From Bacteroidales bacterium (GTDB lineage Bacteria > Bacteroidota > Bacteroidia > Bacteroidales > F082): a DNA stretch of 64,000 nucleotides. Positions 1-7,552 of the stretch are shown here, one piece after another. The notes below the pieces were generated by a model. The model searched no databases and was not told the origin of the DNA. It was given only the letters and a program-made list of their open reading frames with translations. The stretch is from positions 186,001 to 250,000 of the forward strand of contig JAFPWT010000009.1 in assembly GCA_017394865.1 (NCBI GenBank), given 5' to 3'. Numbering within the stretch: position 1 is the first letter of the stretch; every line of letters starts with the position of its first letter. Both the position numbers and the translations under genes were made by a program.

Positions 1-207
1 AGAAGGCAGGTACACTTTCTGCTCTGCCAGCGTGGCAATCAGCGTGTTGCCCGTCGGGACGGTCAGCACCTTGTCGTCGTTGATGGTGATCTTCACCTCG
101 CCCTTGGGCATCAGCTTGTTGCGCACCAAGAGCAGCAGGGCAACAAGCAAGAGCGTGATGCCAAGGAAAACGGCGATGCTTAATATGATGGTTGAGGTGA
201 GGCTCAT
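1..207 (-). CDS. nqrF: NqrF, Na+-translocating NADH:quinone reductase subunit F (N-terminal 69 residues only)
   Basis: The gene runs off the left edge, so only the start is present. The visible part is one N-terminal membrane helix (about residues 5-28, rich in I/L/V/A) followed by basic residues and the start of a 2Fe-2S ferredoxin-like domain (KVLTVPTGNTL, then ending at LPS just before where the CxxxxC iron ligands should come). NqrF is the NADH-oxidising FAD/2Fe-2S entry subunit of Na+-NQR in the inner membrane. It is the last gene of the nqr operon and begins 6 nt after the stop of an unrelated gene that separates it from nqrE. The identification rests on sequence character and operon position. 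Confidence 0.93.
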   Translation of the reverse strand, partial: MSLTSTIILSIAVFLGITLLLVALLLLVRNKLMPKGEVKITINDDKVLTVPTGNTLIATLAEQKVYLPS

Positions 208-213
208 CAGTAT

Positions 214-1053
214 TTATTCTATCCCGTAAAACTTAAAGAGGGCTTCAACTTCTTTCTCATCTTTCATATACTGCAAAAGATAATTCCTATAATCAATATC
301 GTGTTTCTTACAGGAATTTACAAAGTCTTTAGCAATTTCTCTAACATGTTGCACTTCTGAATCCAAAGCTGAACTTGGGTCTTTTTTATAAATCATATAG
401 TAATTTGCCAATTCTTCCAACCCCATTTTATCAGCTTTTATAGCGTCCTCCTTTGCTTTTTGTGCGTCCTCCTTTGCTTTTTGTGCGTCCTCCTTTGCTT
501 TCTGTGCGTCCTCCTTTGCTTTCTGTGCGTCCTCCTTTGCTTTTTGTGCGTCCTCCTTTGCTTTCTGTGCGTCCTCCTTTGCTTTCTGTGCGTCCTCCTT
601 TGCTTTCTGTTGCTCCCTCTCTAAAACTTCTTTAAGATTCTCTTTATATTCTTTCTCGCAACTTAATATGAAATCAAATGCGGTTTCATATTCCTCAAGT
701 CTTTTCTCATCGCCATCATTGCCGTCGTATAGCTCACTGTTGGAAAGCACCGCGTATATCCGATCCCAAATGAACAAATACTGGTTGCTTTTTGAAATCC
801 CTTGATCGGTAGCCATTTGTTTAATGATAAAACTCTCCGTGAAATTTGCAGCAACATCAAGGTTCAAAGTAGCACTGCTTGAAATAAAGCCCCTAAGTTT
901 ATTGGAATAGGAAGCCGGAATATCCAACGAGAACCGTTGGTTCATCTTGTCCAAAAGATTGGTGCTGTTTTGGCCTAAAGCGTTGTTGGGCATAACCACT
1001 CCTGACAGCAGAATAAAAAACAGGGCGAAGTAATAAATGGTTTTTCTATTCAT
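214..1053 (-). CDS. Exported coiled-coil repeat protein of unknown function inside the nqr operon
   Basis: I do not recognise this 279-residue protein. It has a signal peptide (MNRK, hydrophobic run to about residue 23, then NALGQ), a folded-looking segment (about 30-140), then eight tandem heptads KAKEDAQ (last one KAKEDAI) that should form a charged helix or coiled coil, and a C-terminal helical tail ending in FKFYGIE. It is co-directional with nqrE (32 nt gap) and nqrF (6 nt gap), so it is probably cotranscribed with the respiratory pump, yet it has no counterpart among the six nqr subunits. Its DNA is clearly more AT-rich than the flanking nqr genes, suggesting later insertion. A periplasmic location is inferred. 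No lipobox is seen. Confidence 0.8.
   Translation of the reverse strand: MNRKTIYYFALFFILLSGVVMPNNALGQNSTNLLDKMNQRFSLDIPASYSNKLRGFISSSATLNLDVAANFTESFIIKQMATDQGISKSNQYLFIWDRIYAVLSNSELYDGNDGDEKRLEEYETAFDFILSCEKEYKENLKEVLEREQQKAKEDAQKAKEDAQKAKEDAQKAKEDAQKAKEDAQKAKEDAQKAKEDAQKAKEDAIKADKMGLEELANYYMIYKKDPSSALDSEVQHVREIAKDFVNSCKKHDIDYRNYLLQYMKDEKEVEALFKFYGIE
443..610 (-). repeat. 8 x 21-bp tandem repeat in coding sequence
   Basis: Eight head-to-tail 21-bp units each encode KAKEDAQ, the last ending in Ile. The units differ almost only at the third base of the Gln codon (CAG or CAA), so copies are near-identical and in frame. The unit length is a multiple of three, so copy number can change by slippage without breaking the gene. 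Confidence 0.95.
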
Positions 1054-1085
1054 GGTTTACCGTTTTTGTAATTCTTGTTTTATTC

Positions 1086-1700
1086 TTATAGTTTTATTCC
1101 CATAAACGCCATAAAAGCAATACCCATCAAACCAGTGATAATAAACGAGATACCCACGCCTTCAAGGGCTTTGGGGATCTTGGAGTAGCGTAGTTTCTCG
1201 CGGATGGCAGCAATGGCCACAATGGCCAACAGCCAACCGATGCCCGAGCCGAGACCAAACACGGCGGCCTCGCCCACGTTGCTGAAGTTGCGCTCCTGCA
1301 TGAAAAGGGAGCAGCCCAAGATGGCGCAGTTCACCGCAATTAAAGGGAGGAAGATACCCAAAGCGGAATGCAACGACGGGGTGAAAGTCTCTATGATCAT
1401 CTCCAAAATCTGCACGATGGCCGCGATGATGGCGATGAAGAGGATATACGTCAGGAAACTTAGATCGACAGTAGCGAACCTCGGACTGATCCAAGCCAAA
1501 GCGCCTGACGAAAGCAAATATTTGTTGATCAGATAATTGACAGGGACAGTAACGACTAACACAAACGTTACCGCCAAGCCCAATCCCGCACTGGTCTTCA
1601 CCGTCTTCGACACCGCCAAATAGGAACACATGCCCAAAAAATAGGCGAAGATCATGTTGTCCACAAAGACCGATTTCAAAAACAGGTTAAAGATGCTCAT
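1086..1700 (-). CDS. nqrE: NqrE, Na+-NQR membrane subunit E
   Basis: A 204-residue polytopic protein with about six membrane helices, of normal family length. NqrE pairs with NqrD; in the known complex the two share an intramembrane iron centre through conserved cysteines, and Cys25 (GMCSYLAVS) and Cys120 (NCAILGC region) fit this. N-terminal [12 protein letters not shown] is typical of NqrE. The start ATG overlaps the nqrD stop by 4 nt, showing translational coupling. The next gene downstream should be nqrF but an unrelated exported protein intervenes. Confidence 0.97.
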   Translation of the reverse strand: MSIFNLFLKSVFVDNMIFAYFLGMCSYLAVSKTVKTSAGLGLAVTFVLVVTVPVNYLINKYLLSSGALAWISPRFATVDLSFLTYILFIAIIAAIVQILEMIIETFTPSLHSALGIFLPLIAVNCAILGCSLFMQERNFSNVGEAAVFGLGSGIGWLLAIVAIAAIREKLRYSKIPKALEGVGISFIITGLMGIAFMAFMGIKL

Positions 1701-2302
1701 TTCGATTCGGTTTTGCTGTTGTTAATCCACATGACGATTCCGATGACAATCAACGCCATCGGCGGAAGAATCATCAAGCCATTATTTTGATAGCCCGCTT
1801 CGTACCACGATTGCGGGATGATTTGATAACCCAACAAGGTGCCGGAGCCAAGTAATTCTCGGAAGAAAGCTACGATAATAAGTATCAAGCTGTATCCCAA
1901 GCCGTTGCCCAAGCCATCGAGGAAGGACTCACCGGGACCGTGCGACAGAGCAAAAGCCTCCAAGCGACCCATGATAATACAGTTAGTGATGATCAAGCCA
2001 ACATACACCGAGAGTTGCTTGCTGACATCGTAGGCGAAAGCCTTCAAGAACTGGTCGACAAGGATCACCAAAGTGGAGACCACCAACAACTGAACGATGA
2101 TGCGGATGCGATTGGGAATGCCTTTGCGAAGCAATGAGATGATAAAGTTGGACAATGCCGTCACCACCGTCACCGAGACCCCCATCACCAAGGCAGGCTT
2201 CAACTTGGCGGTCACCGCCAGACAAGAGCAGATGCCCAACACCAACACCGTGACGGGATTGGTCTTTCGCAAGGGTTCTATGAGGAGTTTCTTTACGTTC
2301 AT
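1697..2302 (-). CDS. nqrD: NqrD, Na+-NQR membrane subunit D
   Basis: A 201-residue membrane protein with about six helices, of normal length for NqrD. Recognisable features are the N-terminal [19 protein letters not shown] segment and the NCIIMGR motif near residue 107, both holding Cys residues expected at the NqrD/NqrE iron site. It overlaps nqrC by 4 nt upstream and nqrE by 4 nt downstream, so it sits in the tightly coupled core of the operon. Role: part of the electron path and Na+ channel of the inner-membrane Na+-NQR. Confidence 0.97.
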   Translation of the reverse strand: MNVKKLLIEPLRKTNPVTVLVLGICSCLAVTAKLKPALVMGVSVTVVTALSNFIISLLRKGIPNRIRIIVQLLVVSTLVILVDQFLKAFAYDVSKQLSVYVGLIITNCIIMGRLEAFALSHGPGESFLDGLGNGLGYSLILIIVAFFRELLGSGTLLGYQIIPQSWYEAGYQNNGLMILPPMALIVIGIVMWINNSKTESK

Positions 2303-2835
2303 TGCTTTACAAAATAAGGCTGATATTGTTGTATCGTCTTGTCAATCATTTCTTTAACACCAGTCGATGTCTTGGTGGCGCCGCTGATGGCATCGAAATC
2401 GACAGGCTTTGTTTTACCGTCTTCCAAAATCTGTTTTCCCGCAAACTGGCTCTGGAACTTCTCCGTGGTGATCTCACCACCCAAGCCTGGGGTCTCCGAC
2501 TTGTGATCGAACTTAACGCCAAGCACCGTCTTACCATCAGGAGCAATGGCAAGATATCCCCAGATGGGTCCCCAAAGTCCATTGCCCTGCATGGGAAGAA
2601 CCGTCACCGTGTCGTTGACAAGATATACAGGCAACTCTCCATCGACATAGGTAATCTTGCCTTCATCAGTAGCACCTGCCGCCGAGAGGATCATCATGCG
2701 TTTCTCATTCTCTTTGTTGCGCTGCTGATAAGGCTGTAGCCACAATGCCGTCACCGTCAACAACACCGCCACTACGACCACCAAGACGGTGGCGTAAAGA
2801 AAGATGTATCCGTTGCTATTAATGTCTCTCTTCAT
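2299..2835 (-). CDS. nqrC: NqrC, Na+-NQR FMN-binding subunit C (unusually short)
   Basis: One N-terminal membrane helix (about 10-32) is followed by a periplasmic FMN-binding domain. Near residues 86-95 it has [10 protein letters not shown], near 114-120 ETPGLGG, and at 149-160 the flavinylation motif [12 protein letters not shown], with Thr154 the expected FMN attachment site for ApbE. At 178 residues it is much shorter than the roughly 230-260 residues usual for NqrC. The part missing is the segment between the membrane helix and the GLWGPIWG motif, so the catalytic core looks complete. Overlaps nqrB and nqrD by 4 nt each. Confidence 0.95.
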   Translation of the reverse strand: MKRDINSNGYIFLYATVLVVVVAVLLTVTALWLQPYQQRNKENEKRMMILSAAGATDEGKITYVDGELPVYLVNDTVTVLPMQGNGLWGPIWGYLAIAPDGKTVLGVKFDHKSETPGLGGEITTEKFQSQFAGKQILEDGKTKPVDFDAISGATKTSTGVKEMIDKTIQQYQPYFVKQ

Positions 2836-4007
2836 CGAGCGGTGACTTTAGATTTTATTAATGCGCGTTTTTGACGACGTTTGATATTTCGGGCAACGAC
2901 ACAGTGGTCGATGAGCGGAGCAAAGCAGTTCATTAGCAGGATACTGAGCATCATGCCTTCCGGGTAGGCGGGATTAAGCACGCGAAGCATCACGGCAAAA
3001 GCACCGATCAAAAAGCCATAGATCCACTTGCCGATGTTGGTCTGCGCCGCAGTGACAGGATCAGTGGCCATGAAAACCGCTCCAAACATGAAACCGCCCA
3101 TCAAATAATGGTAATAGAACGGCAGCTGCATGTATGTGTTGGCGCCGATGGTATTAAACAACAGTCCCATCAGGCCGCCACCGAGGATAACGGAGAGCAT
3201 GATGCGCCAGCTGGCGATGCCGGTGACCAACAAGATAATGGCACCCAACAAAATGGCGATAACCGAGGTCTCACAAGTGGAACCGGGAATCGTTCCTATC
3301 AACATATCCAAAACGGAAGCTGAAGGCTGCATCCCAGCGGCCAGTTCCGCCAAAGGCGTGGCGCCAGCGATGGCATCTGTTCCCCAGAGGTCAGCGGCAA
3401 TCCAAACATTATCACCCGACATCCTAGTGGGGTAACTGAAGAAGAGAAAAGCGCGCGCCACCAAGGCGGGATTGAGGAAATTCATCCCCGTGCCGCCGAA
3501 GACCTCCTTGCCAATGATGACAGCAAAAGCTGTGGCAAGAGCCAACTGCCATAACGGCGTGGTGACAGGCATGATCATCGGGATGAGGAAACCCGTGACC
3601 AAGAAGCCCTCGTTCACCTGATGATGCCGGATCTGAGCAAAGGTAAATTCAATGCCCAACCCAACAATATAGCTAACTGCCAACATGGGCAGCATCCGTA
3701 GGAATCCGAACCAAAAGCAGGTGAAAGGTGATGGGTTAGAGGTTAGAGGTTCTGGCGTAGCAAGGTAATGCTGGTAGCCAATGTTCCACATGCCAAAAAT
3801 CATGGCGGGCATCAAGGCGATGACCACCGTGATCATAGCACGTTTCAAGTCGACGGCATCACGCACATGGCTACCCCTCGAAGTTACCCTATTCGGAGTA
3901 AAAGCAAAGGTATGGAAAGCCTCGTAGGTACTACCTAACCACGACCATCTGCCCTTCGGCTGATGTTTTTCAAACCAACTCGCCAACCATTTAAGTTTTC
4001 CATTCAT
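2832..4007 (-). CDS. nqrB: NqrB, Na+-NQR membrane subunit B
   Basis: A 391-residue polytopic subunit with about ten membrane helices that carries covalent FMN, riboflavin and the quinone site in this family. The flavinylation motif is DAIAGATPLAEL (residues 211-222), with Thr217 the expected FMN-bearing residue; the Ser usual before GAT is Ala here. GKEVFGGTGMNFLNPAL (about 166-182) is a family signature. A Pro/Ser/Thr stretch at 84-96 (TPEPLTSNPSPF) between the first helices derives from a short internally repeated DNA segment and looks inserted. Overlaps nqrA and nqrC by 4 nt. Confidence 0.97.
   Translation of the reverse strand: MNGKLKWLASWFEKHQPKGRWSWLGSTYEAFHTFAFTPNRVTSRGSHVRDAVDLKRAMITVVIALMPAMIFGMWNIGYQHYLATPEPLTSNPSPFTCFWFGFLRMLPMLAVSYIVGLGIEFTFAQIRHHQVNEGFLVTGFLIPMIMPVTTPLWQLALATAFAVIIGKEVFGGTGMNFLNPALVARAFLFFSYPTRMSGDNVWIAADLWGTDAIAGATPLAELAAGMQPSASVLDMLIGTIPGSTCETSVIAILLGAIILLVTGIASWRIMLSVILGGGLMGLLFNTIGANTYMQLPFYYHYLMGGFMFGAVFMATDPVTAAQTNIGKWIYGFLIGAFAVMLRVLNPAYPEGMMLSILLMNCFAPLIDHCVVARNIKRRQKRALIKSKVTAR
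3729..3756 (-). repeat. Short low-complexity direct repeat within nqrB
   Basis: Two copies of an AACCTCT-type unit (read on the minus strand) lie next to a related TAACCCATC stretch. They encode TPEPLTSNPSPF in a loop of NqrB. The composition differs from the flanking codons. Its similarity to dispersed AT-rich fillers of Bacteroidota is inference. Confidence 0.4.
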
Positions 4008-5428
4008 CCCTGCCCCTCCTTTCTCAATGTCTCCAACGCCGTTCTGACGATGTCTTGGATGTTGGTTTTTGAAGTATCGATAAACTCACATAGTGCGAAA
4101 TCCTCAGGCTCCACCTCATAGATGCCAAGGTTTTCCATCAACTCGATGTCGCCCACAATGCAAGCTTTGATGAGTTGAGTGGGATAGATATCGAAAGGAA
4201 ACACCCTTTCGAAGTTGCCCGTGAATACAAAGGGGCGCTCATCGCCATGGGTGTTGGTATCAAATTTCCAAAAACTGGAGAATCGGGGCGTTTGAATGCC
4301 AAATGGCTTAAAGGTGCTCTTCGGAAGGAACCCGCTAAGGAAAGTCCTCGAGAAACTATATTTCTTAAATCCTGGCATCAGCCAACCCATGAAGTCGTAG
4401 TAATCGCCTTCGGGAAGGATGCTCACCAGGTCGTCGTAAGCCCCCAAGAACCCATCGGCGGCAATCTGCATACCACAAAGAATGTCGCCTGAGATGACTC
4501 TATTTTGTTTAGCAGCATCGTTGGTTTCCACCTCGGGATAATCAGCGTTAAGCAATTGTGCACCAGTGATGGACTTTAAACAAGCGCCCGGCCTTACCCG
4601 ATAATAATGCGGGTTTTTGATCTTCGGTCCCGCCACTGCGATGATCTTTTCAGGATGATAAACACCTGTGCTCGCCAACGCTCCCAACATCGCCACATCT
4701 TGAACACCCATTGTCCAAACAACGTCGCCTTTATTAATCGGATCAATACGGGCGATTTGGGTTCCCACGTTTCCTGCTGGATGTGGACCGCTTACGAAAT
4801 GAGTGAAGAGTGAAGAGTTAAAAGTTAAAAATTGCGTCGCGAGTTTTTGATTGGGCTTGAAACAAATATGCACTTTGCCAGCAGTCAGTTTTGTCAACGC
4901 TTCCAAGCCTTTTTTCAAGAACTCCTCCTTGCCCTGCATCACGAAATCGTAATCCGGAGCCAAGGGGGCGCTGCTAAAACCACTGATAAATATGGCTTTA
5001 GGCTTGTCATCGGGATTCGCCACTGTGCCAAACGGACGCTGACGCAATTGTGTCCAAAGACCACATTGCAACATGACTTGCTTCAGTTCTTCAGCGGTTT
5101 TCGGAATCTCAAAAACCTTCGGCTTGGACTCGCCATCCGATTCCACCACCACTTCCAACAACTTCCTTTTCTCTCCACGGACGATGGCTTTCACCTTTCC
5201 GCTTACCGGCGATGTGAAGCGGATGCGCTCGTCGTTTTTATCACAAAACAAGGCATCACCGACGTTGACGGCATCACCTTCTTCAACCATCATCCGCGGT
5301 GTAAGACCTACAAAATCAATAGGTTTTACTGCATAAGTGCTGATATTCCGTGCGTCGGTGAGGCGTTTCTCAGCCGCCCCACTGATAGGAATATCCAAGC
5401 CCTTCCGTATGATGATGGTATCTGCCAT
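4004..5428 (-). CDS. nqrA: NqrA, Na+-NQR subunit A
   Basis: A 474-residue cytoplasmic/peripheral subunit of Na+-NQR at the head of the operon. Family marks are the N-terminal IIIRKGLDIPISGAAEK, the biotinyl-like barrel segment (EGDAVNVGDALFCDK) and SGPHPAGNVGTQI around residue 213. NqrA binds quinone in the complex. It is slightly longer than the roughly 450 residues usual, and the excess includes a low-complexity segment FLTFNSSLFTHF (about 200-211) immediately before SGPHPAGN. A Bacteroidota promoter lies 11 nt upstream of the start. Confidence 0.97.
   Translation of the reverse strand: MADTIIIRKGLDIPISGAAEKRLTDARNISTYAVKPIDFVGLTPRMMVEEGDAVNVGDALFCDKNDERIRFTSPVSGKVKAIVRGEKRKLLEVVVESDGESKPKVFEIPKTAEELKQVMLQCGLWTQLRQRPFGTVANPDDKPKAIFISGFSSAPLAPDYDFVMQGKEEFLKKGLEALTKLTAGKVHICFKPNQKLATQFLTFNSSLFTHFVSGPHPAGNVGTQIARIDPINKGDVVWTMGVQDVAMLGALASTGVYHPEKIIAVAGPKIKNPHYYRVRPGACLKSITGAQLLNADYPEVETNDAAKQNRVISGDILCGMQIAADGFLGAYDDLVSILPEGDYYDFMGWLMPGFKKYSFSRTFLSGFLPKSTFKPFGIQTPRFSSFWKFDTNTHGDERPFVFTGNFERVFPFDIYPTQLIKACIVGDIELMENLGIYEVEPEDFALCEFIDTSKTNIQDIVRTALETLRKEGQG
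4799..4832. repeat. Dispersed AT-rich filler repeat inserted in frame in nqrA
   Basis: The plus strand reads as overlapping GAGTGAAGA, GAGTTAAAA and AGTTAAAAATT units. This is a simple-sequence word family that otherwise appears between genes in this window (near 13435-13465, 19388-19412, 49565-49588). Here it lies wholly inside nqrA and stays in frame. Confidence 0.6.
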
Positions 5429-5438
5429 AATTCGGAAG

Positions 5439-5446
5439 CAAAGATA
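5439..5446 (-). promoter_or_regulatory. -7 promoter element of the nqr operon
   Basis: TATCTTTG on the minus strand matches the Bacteroidota -7 consensus TAnnTTTG and sits 11 nt upstream of the nqrA start. Confidence 0.75.
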
Positions 5447-5478
5447 TAAAATAGTTGTTTATCAAGCGAAAACTATTC

Positions 5479-6666
5479 TTACACTGCCAACAATACCAGC
5501 AACTGCGCGGTAAAAATACGCAGGAACATTGTCAACGGATAAACTGTGGCGTAACCCATGTTAGGAAGTTTGCAGCCTTCTGGAGCCACCGTGTTGGCAA
5601 AAGCCAAAGTCGGGGGATCAGTGTGGGAGCCACCAATGAAGCCCATTAAAGTGTAGTAGTTCATCTTCAAGACCAAACGTCCGAAAAGGGTGATCAAAAT
5701 GGGCGGCACCATGGTGATGATGACCCCGTAAACGACCCACATGTAGTGTTCCTGCACAGTCTTCACAAACGCTTCTCCAGCGCCCAACCCCACACAAGCC
5801 AAGAACAGCGCAATGCCCACCTCGCGGAGCATCCACACACCGTGGCTATCCGTATATTCCGTGGTAAACCAGCCTCGCTTCACGCCCAGCCAGCCGCCGA
5901 TGATGGCCACCACAAGCGGTCCTCCAGCCAATCCAAGTTTAATGGGGGCTTTCATCCCCACGGGAATCGGGATGGAACCGATGATAACACCCAACGCGAT
6001 GATGACAAAAATAGGAATGAGGTTCACCTTATGGCGCTGCGAGACAGGTGTAGCTTGTTTTTCGGGTCCCGATTCGAGTGTTGTTTCAATGGAAGGCTCT
6101 TTTTTCAGATCAATACGGCAGAAAGCTTTCAACAGAAGGCAGCTCACGATCATGCCCACTACGGCCAAAGGATAGGTCACGGCATAACCCGCCGCCAACT
6201 GCTTAGAAGCCTCATCACCAAGCAAGTCAGTAGCAGTTTGCTGCGCCGCCGAAAGCCCCGGCGTGTTGGTGATAGCCCCCGTGTACACCCCAGCCATATC
6301 GGCAAGGTCCTGGTCGGCGACCTTGGCGATGACCACCGTGATCACCACACCCAAAGCGACGTTCACTAACGCCATCAGGTTTAAGGCCAAACCGCCTTTT
6401 TTAAAGGATCGAAAGAAGCCTGGTCCCACCTGCAAGCCCACAGCCACCACAAAGAGGATCAGTCCAAATTCCTTCACCACATGCAACATATCCTCATTAA
6501 GACTGACGCCACAGGCGCTAAGGGCAATACCCACAAAGAGCACCCAAGTAATACCTAACGAAATCTTGGCAATCTTGATCTTACCTAACAGCAATCCCAC
6601 AAAAATAGAGATGGCTAAATATAAAATAGTAGACCCCACGCCTGGGCCGGTGAAAAGATCCTGCAT
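5479..6666 (-). CDS. YidE/AspT-type transporter without RCK domains
   Basis: A 395-residue membrane protein with two copies of the AspT/YidE/YbjL antiporter duplication domain (about residues 12-175 and 215-390). Each has glycine-rich helices, and related motifs GAITNTPGLSAAQ and GFIGGSHTDPPTLAF occupy equivalent places in the two halves. Classical YidE proteins are about 550 residues because two TrkA_C/RCK_C domains lie between the halves. Here that region is a short charged linker (about 178-215, ending ATPVSQRHKVN). Substrate unknown; aspartate/alanine exchange is known only for AspT itself. Monocistronic, with its own promoter. Confidence 0.88.
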   Translation of the reverse strand: MQDLFTGPGVGSTILYLAISIFVGLLLGKIKIAKISLGITWVLFVGIALSACGVSLNEDMLHVVKEFGLILFVVAVGLQVGPGFFRSFKKGGLALNLMALVNVALGVVITVVIAKVADQDLADMAGVYTGAITNTPGLSAAQQTATDLLGDEASKQLAAGYAVTYPLAVVGMIVSCLLLKAFCRIDLKKEPSIETTLESGPEKQATPVSQRHKVNLIPIFVIIALGVIIGSIPIPVGMKAPIKLGLAGGPLVVAIIGGWLGVKRGWFTTEYTDSHGVWMLREVGIALFLACVGLGAGEAFVKTVQEHYMWVVYGVIITMVPPILITLFGRLVLKMNYYTLMGFIGGSHTDPPTLAFANTVAPEGCKLPNMGYATVYPLTMFLRIFTAQLLVLLAV

Positions 6667-6690
6667 GACACAAACCTTTTAAATCGACGG

Positions 6691-6698
6691 CAAAGATA
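6691..6698 (-). promoter_or_regulatory. -7 promoter element of the YidE-type transporter gene
   Basis: TATCTTTG on the minus strand, 24 nt before the start codon; fits TAnnTTTG. Confidence 0.7.
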
Positions 6699-6712
6699 GT
6701 AAAAACCATCTA

Positions 6713-7540
6713 TTAAAGAGCATTAGGAAGCCGATAAGAAGTGTGTTCCTCCATAGCCTTAAGGAGATCCTTGAACTCCTCGGGAATCATGCTCCAAATC
6801 CTTAAAGCGATGTCATCGGGGATGTTCTTGTAGAAAGCCTCTGCGATGCCTCCTGTGATGCACGCCAGCGTGTCGCTGTCGCCACCTAAGGAGACCGCCA
6901 AACGGATCGCCGACTCGAAGTCGGTACTATCAAAGAAAGCCACCATGGCTTCAGGCACCGTACCCTGACAAGATGAATCCCAATCATAAACGGCACGGAT
7001 CTCATCACAATTTCGATTGAGATTATATCCATATCTTACTGAGATATAATCCCTTATCTCTTCCTTACTCTTGCCGTTACGGGCCATGAAGATGGCTGCT
7101 GCTGTCGACTGTGCGCCCTTGACACCTTCGGGATGGCTATGCGTGATGGCCGCTGAGAGGCCAGCCACACGTTCGGTCTCTTCCAATGTGTCAAACATCC
7201 AGCCATTGGCACTACAGCGCATGGCGGCACCATTGCCAAACGAGTAATAAGGCTGACGTACTCCACCTTCAAAACACTCAGGGCAAAACAGCCAGCGATA
7301 AAAACCGGAACCATAACCGCCCATGGGACAAGGATATCGTTCCGCAAAAGCAAGGAACGTTTCCTCCAGCTTTTCCATGGTGTGCTGGCTGTCGTTCAAC
7401 AGCCAGCTCGCCACAGCCATCGTCATGATGGAATCGTCCGTGTAATCGCTCTCTTTCGAGAACAACGGAAAATCAATCATCTTTATATTGTTGAATTCGT
7501 ATACCGAACCTACGGTATCGCCTATGATTGCGCCTAACAT
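6713..7540 (-). CDS. ADP-ribosylglycohydrolase family protein (DraG-like)
   Basis: A 275-residue single-domain member of the ADP-ribosylglycohydrolase (DraG/ARH) fold. The two-metal site motifs are present: GDTVGS at 7-12, TDDS at 34-37 and GGDSDT at 219-224, with a long all-helical body between. The family removes ADP-ribose from proteins, nucleic acids or small molecules; the substrate here is not evident. It is the third gene of a tight minus-strand cluster (12 nt after the vWA/macro-like gene), behind an NrtR-type regulator, which points to NAD or ADP-ribose metabolism. Length and metal motifs look intact, so activity is expected. Confidence 0.92.
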   Translation of the reverse strand: MLGAIIGDTVGSVYEFNNIKMIDFPLFSKESDYTDDSIMTMAVASWLLNDSQHTMEKLEETFLAFAERYPCPMGGYGSGFYRWLFCPECFEGGVRQPYYSFGNGAAMRCSANGWMFDTLEETERVAGLSAAITHSHPEGVKGAQSTAAAIFMARNGKSKEEIRDYISVRYGYNLNRNCDEIRAVYDWDSSCQGTVPEAMVAFFDSTDFESAIRLAVSLGGDSDTLACITGGIAEAFYKNIPDDIALRIWSMIPEEFKDLLKAMEEHTSYRLPNAL

Positions 7541-7552
7541 ATGAGTGAGAAA

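Noticed and set aside
443..610. CRISPR array
   Set aside because: Repeats are directly adjacent without spacers and encode protein.
453..635. Plus-strand reading frame of repeated VRPPLLS units
   Set aside because: It is the antisense of the KAKEDAQ array; a 21-bp repeat keeps all frames open. No start signal.
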